Below are positions 20,767-29,710 of a stretch of 64,000 nucleotides of DNA, piece after piece. The notes under the pieces were generated by a model. That model made no database searches. It saw nothing but the letters and a program-made list of their open reading frames with translations, and was not told where the DNA came from. Source of the DNA: Paraburkholderia phytofirmans PsJN. GTDB lineage: Bacteria > Pseudomonadota > Gammaproteobacteria > Burkholderiales > Burkholderiaceae. Within the stretch, counting starts at the first letter, position 1. The number at the start of each line of letters is the position of its first letter. The stretch is from the NCBI RefSeq assembly GCF_000020125.1, contig NC_010681.1, positions 3,596,001 to 3,660,000 on the forward strand. Reading direction: 5' to 3'. Both the position numbers and the translations under genes were made by a program.

Positions 20767-21252
20767 ATGCCATCGTTTGACGTCGTCTGCGAAGCGAACA
20801 TGATCGAAGTCAAGAACGCGATCGAGCAGTCCAACAAGGAAATTTCAACGCGCTTCGACTTCAAGGGGTCGGACGCGCGCGTCGAACACAAGGAAAACGA
20901 AATCACGGCCTACGCGGACGACGATTTCAAACTCGGTCAGGTCAAAGACGTGCTGCTGTCGAAAATGGCCAAGCGTAACGTGGACGTGCGCTTCCTCGAC
21001 CACGGCAAGATCGAAAAGATCGGCGGTGATAAGGTCAAGCAGGTTATCAAGATCAAGAAAGGCGTGTCGGGCGATCTGTCGAAGAAAATCGTGCGCCTCG
21101 TGAAGGACAGCAAGATCAAGGTCCAGGCGAGCATTCAGGGCGACGCGGTGCGCATCACCGGCGGCAAGCGCGACGACCTGCAAAGCGTGATCGCCATGCT
21201 GCGCAAGGACGTGACCGACACGCCGCTCGACTTCAATAACTTCCGCGATTGA
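20767..21252 (+). CDS. yajQ: YajQ family nucleotide-binding protein
   Basis: 161 residues starting [11 protein letters not shown], the hallmark of YajQ/DUF520. The family has two ferredoxin-like domains, and some members bind cyclic di-GMP or nucleotides and act as co-regulators. The ATG at 20767 follows GGGAGAAAA and matches family starts better than an in-frame ATG at 20731. Its role in this organism is unknown. Confidence 0.93.
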   Translation: MPSFDVVCEANMIEVKNAIEQSNKEISTRFDFKGSDARVEHKENEITAYADDDFKLGQVKDVLLSKMAKRNVDVRFLDHGKIEKIGGDKVKQVIKIKKGVSGDLSKKIVRLVKDSKIKVQASIQGDAVRITGGKRDDLQSVIAMLRKDVTDTPLDFNNFRD

Positions 21253-21621
21253 GTTGCTGATACCGGACGCCCAAGGCGCCCCGAAGAAGCAGAGCGGCCA
21301 GAGCGGCGGAGCGGAGCGAGTCGGGTTCACGACGAAACCCTTGAGAGAGGGGCAGCCGTGCGCACTGCGGCCGCAGAACGCTCGCCCGTCCCGCCGCGTA
21401 TGACAGGCGTGCCGGGCGCTGAACGTCAAGCGCCGGGTAACTCGGCACCGAGCACGGCACACCAAACTCTATACAGCCGGCGCGCAAGCACGTGCGTCTG
21501 TCCATAGCGGTCGCCGGTATGCTCCACGCGGCATCTGCGTGACACCGCGCATACCGATGCGCCGAGTAGTCGCCATTAGGACACTAAGTCACCCGGGAAC
21601 CGAGCACCAAAGCACCACTGT
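21253..21621. other. Intergenic region between yajQ and plsY, 369 bases
   Basis: Convergent gap. Reading frames on both strands have no recognisable family, and no clear terminator was seen. Nothing further is supported. Confidence 0.4.
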
Positions 21622-22266
21622 TCAAACGTCGCTCCCTCCCGCCGGCTTCGCCGCCGCATCCGCCTTCTTCTTGTCACCAATGCGGCTCTCCTGCCCTCGC
21701 ATCAGCTTGGCGATATTGCCGCGATGGCGCCACACCAGCAGCGAACTCATCACCACGATCGCCAGCGCGATCACATGCGGTCCGAAGAGAAAACCGTCGA
21801 AGATCGGCGCGAACACCGCCGCGGCCAATGCCGCCAGCGACGAATAGCGCGTGAAGAACGCCACGATCAGCCACGTCAGCAGAGTCGCTACGCCGAGAAT
21901 CGGATTGATCGCGAGCAGCACGCCCGCCGCGGTCGCCACACCCTTGCCGCCCTTGAAGCGGAAGAAAACCGGATACAGGTGACCGAGAAACACGGCCACC
22001 GACGCAATCGCCACCGAAGTCTCGTCGAGCCCGTAACGCGCGCCGTAGTGCACGACGAACCAAACCGGCAGCCAGCCCTTGAATGCGTCGCCGATCAGCG
22101 TGAGAATCGCGGCCTTCTTGTTGCCGCTGCGCAGCACGTTGGTGGCGCCGGGGTTGCCCGAGCCATACGAGCGCGGGTCGTCGAGGCCCATCGCGGCGCT
22201 CACGATCACGGCGAACGACACCGAACCGATCAGGTAGGCAACGACAGCAACGATCAGGTTTTGCAT
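21622..22266 (-). CDS. plsY: Acyl-phosphate:glycerol-3-phosphate acyltransferase
   Basis: Inner-membrane enzyme that transfers an acyl group from acyl-phosphate to glycerol-3-phosphate to give lysophosphatidate. 214 residues with several membrane spans. Motifs: [33 protein letters not shown] and [16 protein letters not shown] (substrate loop). The C-terminal 20 residues form a Lys/Ala tail typical of Burkholderia versions. Confidence 0.95.
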   Translation of the reverse strand: MQNLIVAVVAYLIGSVSFAVIVSAAMGLDDPRSYGSGNPGATNVLRSGNKKAAILTLIGDAFKGWLPVWFVVHYGARYGLDETSVAIASVAVFLGHLYPVFFRFKGGKGVATAAGVLLAINPILGVATLLTWLIVAFFTRYSSLAALAAAVFAPIFDGFLFGPHVIALAIVVMSSLLVWRHRGNIAKLMRGQESRIGDKKKADAAAKPAGGSDV

Positions 22267-22391
22267 CTGGGACTCTTATAAGGATCGGCGGTCTGAAACT
22301 CGATACCCCAACCGCAACAGGGCGCGCAACTCGGAATAAAGCGGCGCACATTCTACCGAACCCGCGCGCTCGCAAAACATTCAGGCAAACG

Positions 22392-22883
22392 TCAATCGAC
22401 GCTCGCGCACTGCACCGCCTTGACCGCCAGCAACTGCGTCAGCACCTTGGGGTCGATGCTGACCAGAAAACCGCGCCTGCCGCCGTTCAGCCAGATCTTG
22501 TCCATCTCGAGAATGCTCGACTCGACATACACCGGCATCTGCTTCTTCGTGCCGAACGGCGAGGTGCCGCCGATCAGATAGCCCGAATGCCGGTTCGCCA
22601 CCTCGGGCTTGCACGGTTCGACCCGTTTCGCGCCGATCTGCCGCGCGAGGTTCTTGGTGCTGACGGTGCGGTCGCCGTGCATCAGCACGGTCAACGGCTT
22701 GGCGTGCTCGTCTTCCATCACCAGCGTCTTCACGACGTGATGCTCGTCCACACCGAGCTGGCGCGCCGATTCTCCGGTGCCGCCGTGCTCGACGTAATCA
22801 TAAGGATGTTCGCCGAAAGCGACGCCATGGCGGCGCAGAAACTGCGTGGCCGGCGTTTCGGAGACGTGTCTGGATTTGCTCAT
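22392..22883 (-). CDS. ybaK: Cys-tRNA(Pro)/Cys-tRNA(Cys) deacylase
   Basis: Hydrolyses mischarged Cys-tRNA(Pro), a trans-editing activity supporting prolyl-tRNA synthetase. 163 residues from the ATG at 22883; the family begins just before ETPATQFLRRHGV. Conserved features are the central KTLV strand, the substrate-site Lys in STKNLAR and the GYLIGGTSPFGTKKQMP loop. Divergent from the acyl-CoA ligase gene, with the repeat pair between them. Confidence 0.9.
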   Translation of the reverse strand: MSKSRHVSETPATQFLRRHGVAFGEHPYDYVEHGGTGESARQLGVDEHHVVKTLVMEDEHAKPLTVLMHGDRTVSTKNLARQIGAKRVEPCKPEVANRHSGYLIGGTSPFGTKKQMPVYVESSILEMDKIWLNGGRRGFLVSIDPKVLTQLLAVKAVQCASVD

Positions 22884-23020
22884 CGGCGCATTGTAATGGC
22901 GACTTTGCACAACGGCTATTTGCCGAACGGCTAATTGTGCGGGTCCAGCGGTTGTGGCACGATCGTTCGCAAATATACCGGCGCGACGTACGCTGGGCAC
23001 CGTATTGTTTTTGGGAAACT

Positions 23021-23143
23021 TGCATGGGACCGGAGCAAGTGCTTTGCATGAGATCGGAGTAACGCGCTAAAGCGCGAACTCCGGTCGACCGCACACAGTG
23101 CATGGGACCGGAGTAACGCGCTAAAGCGCGAACTCCGGTCGAC
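23021..23143. repeat. Tandem direct repeat containing hairpins
   Basis: Two 45-base copies at 23045-23089 and 23099-23143 differ at only two positions, and a 15-base partial copy lies at 23021-23035. Each full copy folds on itself: ACCGGAGT pairs with ACTCCGGT (in the first copy the outer pair is mismatched) and CGCGCT pairs with AGCGCG. The second copy ends one base before the AAAGGAG of the next gene, so these hairpins lie in its 5' leader. Confidence 0.8.
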
Positions 23144-23156
23144 AAAGGAGACAACG

Positions 23157-24719
23157 TTGAGCTTCGATTCGCCCACCCGTTCCACGATCGACATCCCCGC
23201 ATTGCTGGCGGCCCTGCCCGAACGCATCGCCGACATTCCGGCGCTGGCCGCCGCGCGCGATCCGCAGCACATCGCCGTGATCGAGGATGCGCGCCGCCTC
23301 ACCAGCGCGCAACTGCTGGAGGCCGTCGACGCCGCCACTGCGCTGCTGCGCGAATGGGGCGTACGCGGCGGCGATCGCGTGATGATCGTCGCGGAAAACA
23401 GCATCGTGCAGATCGTGCTGCTGTTCGCGACCGCCCGGCTCGACGCATGGGCGTTGGTCTCGAACGCGCGCCTGTCGGCCGCTGAACTCGACTCGATCCG
23501 TGCGCACGCGCAGCCTCGCATAGTCGCCTACGCCACGGAAAGCTCGGCCGACGCCAAGCTGCATGCAGAGCGCCATCACGCCGCCAAGGCGCCCGCCTTC
23601 ACGCCGGACATCGGCGCCTGGTCGTACACGGTGGACAGCGCGGCCGTCGCCGAGCCGGTCGAAGCCGCAAGCGAGCGCCAGTGCGCCGCGTTGATTTACA
23701 CCACAGGCACCACCGGCGCGCCCAAGGGCGTGATGCTGTCGCACCGCAATCTGCTGTTCATCGCCGCGATCTCGAGCCGCTTGCGCAAAGTCGGCCCCGA
23801 CGATGTCGTCTATGCCGTGCTGCCGATCTCGCACGTCTACGGTTTCGCGTCCGTCTGTCTGGGCAGCCTGCATGCGGGCGCGACCTTGCGGCTAGTGCCG
23901 CGCTTCGCGCCGGAAGCCGTGCGCCGCGCCCTCGCCGATGAGCGCGTGTCGATTTTCCAGGGCGTGCCGGCCATGCACGCCAAACTGCTCGAACATCTGC
24001 AGACACACGGTCACGCATGGTCCGCGCCGCACTTGCGTTTCGCCTATTCGGGCGGCTCGCCGCTCGACGCCGCCTTGAAAGCGCAGGTGGAAAGCGTCTG
24101 CGGTCTGCCGCTGCACAACGGCTACGGCATGACCGAGAGCAGCCCAACCGTGTCGCACACCATGCTCGATGCGCCGCGCAGCGATTGCTCCGTCGGCGAG
24201 GTCATTCCGGGCGTCGAGGTGCGTTTCGTCGGACTCGACGGCATCGATGCCGCGCAGGGCGACATCGGCGAGCTATGGGTGCGCGGCCCCAACGTGATGC
24301 TGGGCTACTACCGCAGCCTGGAGCAGACCCGTGCGGCCGTCACCGAAGACGGTTGGCTCAAAACCGGGGATCTCGCAAGGCAGGACGCGGACGGCGCGTT
24401 GCATATCGTCGGGCGAAGCAAGGAATTGATCATTCGCTCGGGCTTCAACGTGTACCCGGCCGAAGTCGAACATGTGCTGAACGCGCATCCGCAAGTCGTG
24501 CAATCGGCGGTGATCGGACGCGCGGTGGAAGGCAACGAGGAAGTGGTCGCGTTCGTCGAGTTGCTTACGGGCGCGACGGTGACGCCCGCCGAATTGATCG
24601 ATTGTTGCGGCGAGCGTCTCGCGCCATACAAACGGCCGGCCGAAGTCAAAGTGCTCGCCGCATTGCCGGCGGCATCGACGGGCAAGATTCTCAAGCACCG
24701 GCTGCGCGAGTTTCTTTGA
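23157..24719 (+). CDS. AMP-dependent acyl-CoA synthetase/ligase
   Basis: 520-residue ANL-superfamily ligase that activates a carboxylic acid through an acyl-AMP, generally to the CoA thioester. AMP-binding motif YTTGTTGAPKGVMLSH near 180-195, NGYGMTESSP, the hinge GWLKTGDLA and the C-terminal catalytic Lys in PAASTGKILKHRLR. The start is a TTG at 23157 with AAGGAG six bases before it; no in-frame ATG or GTG gives a better start. The substrate class (fatty, aromatic or other acid) cannot be told. No partner genes are adjacent. Confidence 0.85.
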   Translation: MSFDSPTRSTIDIPALLAALPERIADIPALAAARDPQHIAVIEDARRLTSAQLLEAVDAATALLREWGVRGGDRVMIVAENSIVQIVLLFATARLDAWALVSNARLSAAELDSIRAHAQPRIVAYATESSADAKLHAERHHAAKAPAFTPDIGAWSYTVDSAAVAEPVEAASERQCAALIYTTGTTGAPKGVMLSHRNLLFIAAISSRLRKVGPDDVVYAVLPISHVYGFASVCLGSLHAGATLRLVPRFAPEAVRRALADERVSIFQGVPAMHAKLLEHLQTHGHAWSAPHLRFAYSGGSPLDAALKAQVESVCGLPLHNGYGMTESSPTVSHTMLDAPRSDCSVGEVIPGVEVRFVGLDGIDAAQGDIGELWVRGPNVMLGYYRSLEQTRAAVTEDGWLKTGDLARQDADGALHIVGRSKELIIRSGFNVYPAEVEHVLNAHPQVVQSAVIGRAVEGNEEVVAFVELLTGATVTPAELIDCCGERLAPYKRPAEVKVLAALPAASTGKILKHRLREFL

Positions 24720-24738
24720 GCGAAGCGCGAATCGAGCA

Positions 24739-25674
24739 TCAACCTCGCGGATGATGCTGCGCATGCAGCGACTTCAACCGCTCCCGCGCCACGTGCGTGT
24801 AGATCTGCGTGGTCGAAATATCCGTGTGCCCGAGCAGCAGTTGCACGACGCGCAGGTCGGCGCCGTGATTGAGCAGATGCGTGGCGAACGCATGCCGCAA
24901 GGTATGCGGCGAGAGCGGCGCATGCACGCCGGCCACCACGGCGTGACGCTTGATGATGTTCCAGAACTGCTGGCGCGTCATGCCTTCGGCGCGGTTCGTC
25001 ACGAACAGCGCGTCGGTCGCGCGCGCGCCGAGCAACGCGGGCCGCGCTTCGCGCAGATAGCGCTCGATCCAGCTATGCGCCTCTTCGCCAAATGGAATCA
25101 GCCGCTCCTTCGAACCCTTGCCCATGACACGCACCACGCCTTCGTTCAGGCCGACTTCCACCGTCTTCAACGTGACGAGTTCAGTTACGCGCAAGCCGCT
25201 CGCGTACATCAACTCCAGCATCGTGCGATCGCGCAGGCCCAAAGCCGTATTGATGTCGGGCGCGCCGAGCAGCGCTTCGACTTGCGCCTCGCTGAGCGTG
25301 GACGGAAAACGTGGCGGCTGTTTCGCCGAGCGGATGCGCACGGTCGGATCGACCTTGGTGCGATGCTCGCGAACGGCCCAGCCGTAGTAGCGGCGAAATA
25401 CAGAAAGCCGCCGATTCGCCGAAGTCGATTTGTCTTTCCGCCGCGCCGCGCTATAGGCGTTCAGATCGGCCTCGCTCGCGGTGTCGAGCGAGGCATTGCG
25501 GCTCTGCGCGAGCCATTCGCAAAAGAGCCGCAGATCGCGGCGGTACGCGTCGAGCGTGTTGCGCGACAGTCCGTGCTCAAGCCACAGCGCGTCGCAAAAA
25601 GCATCGATCGATGCCGAGCTGGCGACGAACAGAGGTGACGCGGTGGCCGCGTCGTCGATCAACGTATCGCTCAT
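24739..25674 (-). CDS. xerD: Site-specific tyrosine recombinase XerD
   Basis: Works with XerC at dif to resolve chromosome dimers at the septum. 311 residues: N-terminal SAM-like core-binding domain (about 20-110) and catalytic domain with Arg162, Lys186, His257, Arg260, His283 and Tyr292. The size and the TLRHAFATHLLNHGADLRVVQ-type core fit the chromosomal XerD rather than a phage integrase; no att duplication is seen. Its ATG overlaps the ogt stop by four bases (ATGA). Confidence 0.92.
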   Translation of the reverse strand: MSDTLIDDAATASPLFVASSASIDAFCDALWLEHGLSRNTLDAYRRDLRLFCEWLAQSRNASLDTASEADLNAYSAARRKDKSTSANRRLSVFRRYYGWAVREHRTKVDPTVRIRSAKQPPRFPSTLSEAQVEALLGAPDINTALGLRDRTMLELMYASGLRVTELVTLKTVEVGLNEGVVRVMGKGSKERLIPFGEEAHSWIERYLREARPALLGARATDALFVTNRAEGMTRQQFWNIIKRHAVVAGVHAPLSPHTLRHAFATHLLNHGADLRVVQLLLGHTDISTTQIYTHVARERLKSLHAQHHPRG

Positions 25675-26141
25675 GCGTAGGGAATGCCTTCATGCGCCAA
25701 TAGCCAGCGCTTGATGTTGCGGAAGAAACCCGCTTCTGCGTGATTCGCGAAACCGCCGATGCCGCTCGAACTCACCACCCGATGACACGGAATCACGATT
25801 GGAAAGTAATTGGCGCCACACGCCTGACCGACCGCGCGCGGCGCGCTGCCGAGTTGCCTCGCCAGTTGACCGTAGGTCAGCACGACGCCGGGCGGAATGT
25901 CGCTAATGGCCTGCCACACGCGCTTCTGAAACGCGGTGCCGACCGAGGCCAGCGGCAACTCGAACTTCGCCGAAGCGCGCTCGAAATATCGTTCGATCTG
26001 CTCGGCTGCCTGTCTCGCCAACGGCGTGTCGGGCGCGACGTTCTGCATCGAATCCGGCAGATAGACGATCTCGCGCACAGCCTCGCCTTCGAGGCGAATG
26101 CCGATCTTGCCGAACGGCGCATCGATCACTGCGTTGAACAT
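25671..26141 (-). CDS. ogt: Methylated-DNA--protein-cysteine methyltransferase
   Basis: Suicide repair protein that transfers O6-methyl (and O4-methylthymine) groups to its own cysteine. 156 residues with catalytic Cys119 in PCHRV, the helix-turn-helix GVVLTYGQLAR and the Asn hinge in GANYFPIVIP. The start at 26141 follows GAGGAG. There is no Ada N-terminal domain, so this is the stand-alone form. Translationally coupled to xerD through ATGA. Confidence 0.94.
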   Translation of the reverse strand: MFNAVIDAPFGKIGIRLEGEAVREIVYLPDSMQNVAPDTPLARQAAEQIERYFERASAKFELPLASVGTAFQKRVWQAISDIPPGVVLTYGQLARQLGSAPRAVGQACGANYFPIVIPCHRVVSSSGIGGFANHAEAGFFRNIKRWLLAHEGIPYA

Positions 26142-26250
26142 GATTGTCTGCTCCTCACTGGCGCGGGCGTTCGGGATTGCAAGGCAGCGTACCTGCATGG
26201 GGTGCAGGCACGCCATGCACACTAGACGCACCGCCCGGTTTGCCGCTACT

Positions 26251-27489
26251 TTACGCCGCTTCCAAAGCCCATTCCACATGCTCGCGCACGACGGCAGAGG
26301 CGTCATCCATACGCATTCTCAACGCCTGTACGATCGCCTCGCGCGCCGCCTCGCTCAAACTGTCGGGCGAGGCACGCAGCGCGTTGCCCATACCCACCGC
26401 GAGATTGCGCAGCCAGCTCTCGTAACCGATGCGGCGAATCGCGCTGCCCTGCATGCGCGTATCGAACTCGTCCGCGCTCCACGCGAACAGCTCGACCAAC
26501 GACGCGCGATCGAGCCCATGACGCACGTCGAAATCCGCGACCGGCGCGGCCTGCGCAAATTTGTTCCATGGACACACGAGCTGGCAATCGTCGCAGCCAT
26601 ACACGCGATTGCCGATTAGCGGCCGCAATTCAAGGGGAATACTGCCCTTCAATTCGATCGTGAGATAGGAAATGCAGAGACGTGCATCGACCTTGTAAGG
26701 CGCAACGATCGCCCCAGTCGGACACGCGCCGATACAGCGCGTGCAACTTCCGCAATGCGAGCCCGGCGTTTCAGGCGCGATTTCGGGCATGGTGTCGGCG
26801 TCGGTCGGCAACGGCACATCAACATAAATTTCGCCGAGGAAAAACAGCGAACCCGCGTCACGCTGCAGCAACAACGTATGCTTGCCGCGCCAACCGATGC
26901 CGGCCTTCTGCGCAAGTTCTACTTCGAGCACCGGCGCCGAATCGGTAAATACGCGGTAGCCGAAGGCGCCGATCTCGGCTTCGATTTTCTCGGCCAGATG
27001 TTGCAAACGGTTACGCATCACCTTGTGATAATCGCGACCGCGCGCATAGATCGACACGACCGCCGCCGACGGGTCCGCGAGCCGCGCATGCTCGGCTGCG
27101 CGCCAGTCCTGCGTGAGCGGGCCGTCCTGCAAAGCGCTTTCGCGCGCCTTTCCGCTCAATGTCTGCGCGGGCAAATAAGCGATGCGCGCCATAATCACAC
27201 GTCGCGTGCCGGCCACAAGCTCGGCGGGCCGCGCGCGTTTCATGCCGTGTTTCGCCATATAATCCATCTCGCCGTGGCAACCCGCTTCCAGCCAGGCTGC
27301 AAGCGGCGCTTCGGCGGCGGAGAGATCGGTGTCGCTAATGCCGACCGCTCCGAAACCCAGTTCACGGCCCCACGTTTTGATGTTCAGCGCGAGCGCCTTC
27401 AGCGCCGCTTCATCGAAATGACGCTCGGCACGCGCATCGTCGTTAGACGCAGGCGTGCAGGAAACAGGGGACTCCGGACTTCGGTTCAT
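26251..27489 (-). CDS. queG: Epoxyqueuosine reductase
   Basis: Cobalamin-dependent last step of queuosine synthesis, reducing epoxyqueuosine in tRNA wobble position 34. 412 residues from the ATG at 27489 (a GTG directly before it is less likely). Two 4Fe-4S clusters: CGSCTRCIGACPTGAI and a later CDDCQLVCPWN. The C-terminal HEAT-like helical repeats bind tRNA in this family. Its start lies only 17 bases from the divergent tsaE. Confidence 0.94.
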   Translation of the reverse strand: MNRSPESPVSCTPASNDDARAERHFDEAALKALALNIKTWGRELGFGAVGISDTDLSAAEAPLAAWLEAGCHGEMDYMAKHGMKRARPAELVAGTRRVIMARIAYLPAQTLSGKARESALQDGPLTQDWRAAEHARLADPSAAVVSIYARGRDYHKVMRNRLQHLAEKIEAEIGAFGYRVFTDSAPVLEVELAQKAGIGWRGKHTLLLQRDAGSLFFLGEIYVDVPLPTDADTMPEIAPETPGSHCGSCTRCIGACPTGAIVAPYKVDARLCISYLTIELKGSIPLELRPLIGNRVYGCDDCQLVCPWNKFAQAAPVADFDVRHGLDRASLVELFAWSADEFDTRMQGSAIRRIGYESWLRNLAVGMGNALRASPDSLSEAAREAIVQALRMRMDDASAVVREHVEWALEAA

Positions 27490-27506
27490 CACGCCATTTT
27501 ACGAGA

Positions 27507-28091
27507 ATGCCTGCCAATCCCGATCTCGCGATCCAACCGCCCGCCAACGTCCTGCTCGAACGCACCTTCGCGCTCGCGGACGAAGCCGCCACCATGGCCT
27601 TCGGCGAGCGCTTCGCGCAGGCGATCGAAAGCGTGCGCGAAGCCGCGCAACACGCACCGGGTGCGGACGGCGACAAGGCGTTCTACGGACTGCAGGTCCA
27701 GCTCATCGGCGATCTCGGCGCCGGCAAAACCACCCTCGTGCGCGCAACCTTGCGCGGCCTCGGCCACACCGGCCGCGTGCGCAGTCCCACTTACACACTC
27801 GTCGAACCTTACGTGCTCGAGCGGCCCGCTGGGGAACTCACGCTCTATCACTTCGATCTGTATAGATTCACCGATCCGGCCGAATGGGCCGACGCGGGCT
27901 TTCGCGAGTACTTCGACAGCGGCGCGATCTGTCTCGTCGAATGGCCGCAGCGCGCGGGGCGTCTGCTGGGCGTGCCGGATCTTGTCTTCTCGCTCGACCT
28001 CGATAACCACAACGAGAATGAAAGCGACGGCCGTGTCCTCGTCGCACGGGCATACAGCGAATCAGGAAAGGCATGTCTCGAAAGATGTTGA
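27507..28091 (+). CDS. tsaE: tRNA threonylcarbamoyladenosine biosynthesis ATPase TsaE
   Basis: ATPase that resets the TsaB-TsaD complex during t6A37 tRNA modification. 194 residues with Walker A GDLGAGKTT (residues 68-76), the YHFDLYR motif and the W/E motif LVEWPQR. It is some 40 residues longer than E. coli TsaE, through an N-terminal extension and an insert before the P-loop. The 3' end overlaps the amidase gene by 19 bases, the common tsaE-amiB/C pairing in proteobacteria. Confidence 0.93.
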   Translation: MPANPDLAIQPPANVLLERTFALADEAATMAFGERFAQAIESVREAAQHAPGADGDKAFYGLQVQLIGDLGAGKTTLVRATLRGLGHTGRVRSPTYTLVEPYVLERPAGELTLYHFDLYRFTDPAEWADAGFREYFDSGAICLVEWPQRAGRLLGVPDLVFSLDLDNHNENESDGRVLVARAYSESGKACLERC

Positions 28092-29653
28092 TCAAACCGT
28101 TCCGCTCGATCGAATCGGCGGCTACCGCAACGCATAACTGGCGGCGCCGGCAGATTCTGCGCGCGGGTGCGTCCACGCTGGTGCTCGGCCTCGTCGCGCC
28201 GCGTCTCGCGTGGGCGAGTTCGGTGCTCGGCGTGCGGGTCTGGCCGGCGCGCGACTACACGCGCGTGACGATCGAATCCGATCAGCCGCTGCAGAACGCG
28301 CAGCAGTTGCTGCAGGGACCGGACCGGCTGGTGGTCGATCTGAGCGGTCTCGATCTGGACCAGGCGCTGAAAGACCTCGTGTCCAAGATCACGCCAAACG
28401 ATCCGCAGATCTCGTCGGTGCGCGTCGGGCAATATCAGCCGCACGTGGTGCGCATGGTGTTCGACCTGAAGGGTTCGGTGAAGCCGCAGGTGTTCACGCT
28501 GCCGCCGGTCGGCGCGTACAAGTACCGGCTGGTGTTCGACCTCTACCCCGCGGTCGCGCCCGACCCGCTGATGGATCTGCTCGCGCAGACGGAACGCAAG
28601 CAGCAGACCTTCAACGAAGAGAACGCCGCGCCCCCGCCCGCCACGCTGAGCGGCCCCGGTACCACGCCGCCCACCGCCGACAACAGCGAGGCGTTCTTCG
28701 AGCGTTACGCGCAGAACGGCGGCAGCGGCTCCGCACCGAGCGTGCCGCGTCCGCCGGTGCGTGTCGCGCCGACGCCCGCTCCGCCGATCCTCGGCAAGCC
28801 GGCCACGCCTGCTGTACCCGTGGCGCCGCCCACGGCCATCGCCCGCAACAAGGGCAACAGCGCCAGCACGCTGGGCGCGGACGACGCCGGCAACGACGAC
28901 ACCTACGCGTTCACCAATCCCAAGTCCGGCAAGAGCAACACGGTGCGTCTGTTGACCGTCGCGATCGATCCGGGCCACGGCGGCGAAGACCCGGGCGCGA
29001 TCGGCGGCTCGGGCACGTACGAGAAACACGTCGCGCTCGACATCGCGAAGAAGCTGCGCGCGAAGATCGACGCGCAACCGAACATGCGCGCCATGATGAC
29101 GCGCGACGCGGACTTCTTCGTGCCGCTGAACGTGCGCGTGCAGAAGGCACGACGCGTCGGCGCGGACCTGTTCGTGTCGATCCATGCGGATGCGTTCACC
29201 ACGCCCGACGCCAAGGGCTCGTCAGTGTTCGCACTGTCGGAGCATGGCGCCACGAGCGCCGCGGCGCGCTGGATGGCGAACAAGGAGAACTCATCCGATG
29301 AGATCGGCGGCATCAACATCAAGTCCGCCGATGCTACCGTGAACCGCGCGCTGTTCGATATGTCGACCACCGCGCAGATTCGCGACTCGATGCGTTACGG
29401 CAACTTCGTGCTGAAGGAAATCGGCGGCATCAACAAGCTGCACAAGGGCTCGGTCGAGCAGGCGGGGTTCGCGGTGCTGAAGGCGCCGGACATCCCGTCG
29501 ATCCTTGTGGAAACCGCCTTCATCAGCAACCCGGACGAAGAGCGCCGCCTGAACGACGACGCGTACCGCGAGAAGATGGCCGATGCGATCATGACCGGCA
29601 TCAAGCGTTATTTTGCGGCGAATCCACCGCTCGCGAAGAACCGCATGACGTGA
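28073..29653 (+). CDS. amiC: N-acetylmuramoyl-L-alanine amidase with AMIN domain (AmiC type)
   Basis: Periplasmic zinc amidase that cleaves septal peptidoglycan for daughter-cell separation. 526 residues: a Tat-type signal with RRR at 24-26, a hydrophobic core and AWA cleavage near 48; an AMIN domain at about 52-155; a Pro/Ala-rich disordered linker (about 175-290); and an Amidase_3 domain (about 305-515) with IDPGHGGEDPGA, the SIHADAF motif and the late Glu in LVETAFISN. The start at 28073 has AGGA close by; an ATG at 28085 is an alternative. Co-transcribed with tsaE. Confidence 0.93.
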   Translation: MSRKMLIKPFRSIESAATATHNWRRRQILRAGASTLVLGLVAPRLAWASSVLGVRVWPARDYTRVTIESDQPLQNAQQLLQGPDRLVVDLSGLDLDQALKDLVSKITPNDPQISSVRVGQYQPHVVRMVFDLKGSVKPQVFTLPPVGAYKYRLVFDLYPAVAPDPLMDLLAQTERKQQTFNEENAAPPPATLSGPGTTPPTADNSEAFFERYAQNGGSGSAPSVPRPPVRVAPTPAPPILGKPATPAVPVAPPTAIARNKGNSASTLGADDAGNDDTYAFTNPKSGKSNTVRLLTVAIDPGHGGEDPGAIGGSGTYEKHVALDIAKKLRAKIDAQPNMRAMMTRDADFFVPLNVRVQKARRVGADLFVSIHADAFTTPDAKGSSVFALSEHGATSAAARWMANKENSSDEIGGINIKSADATVNRALFDMSTTAQIRDSMRYGNFVLKEIGGINKLHKGSVEQAGFAVLKAPDIPSILVETAFISNPDEERRLNDDAYREKMADAIMTGIKRYFAANPPLAKNRMT

Positions 29654-29660
29654 TGAAAAC

Positions 29661-29684
29661 GGCCGCTAGAAGCGGCCATTTTTT
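29661..29684 (+). terminator. Rho-independent terminator after amiC
   Basis: GGCCGCT / AGCGGCC stem with loop AGA, followed by a T-run starting at 29679. Confidence 0.8.
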
Positions 29685-29710
29685 CGTCCTCGTTCAGGCC
29701 AGCCGGCCGC

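Noticed and set aside
24739..25674. Tyrosine recombinase as evidence of an integrated element
   Set aside because: Length and motifs fit chromosomal XerD, flanked by housekeeping genes, with no att duplications or phage genes.
26755..28137. A 460-codon plus-strand frame across queG and into tsaE
   Set aside because: Antisense to the Fe-S motifs of queG and out of frame with tsaE; low-complexity Arg/Ser-rich product.
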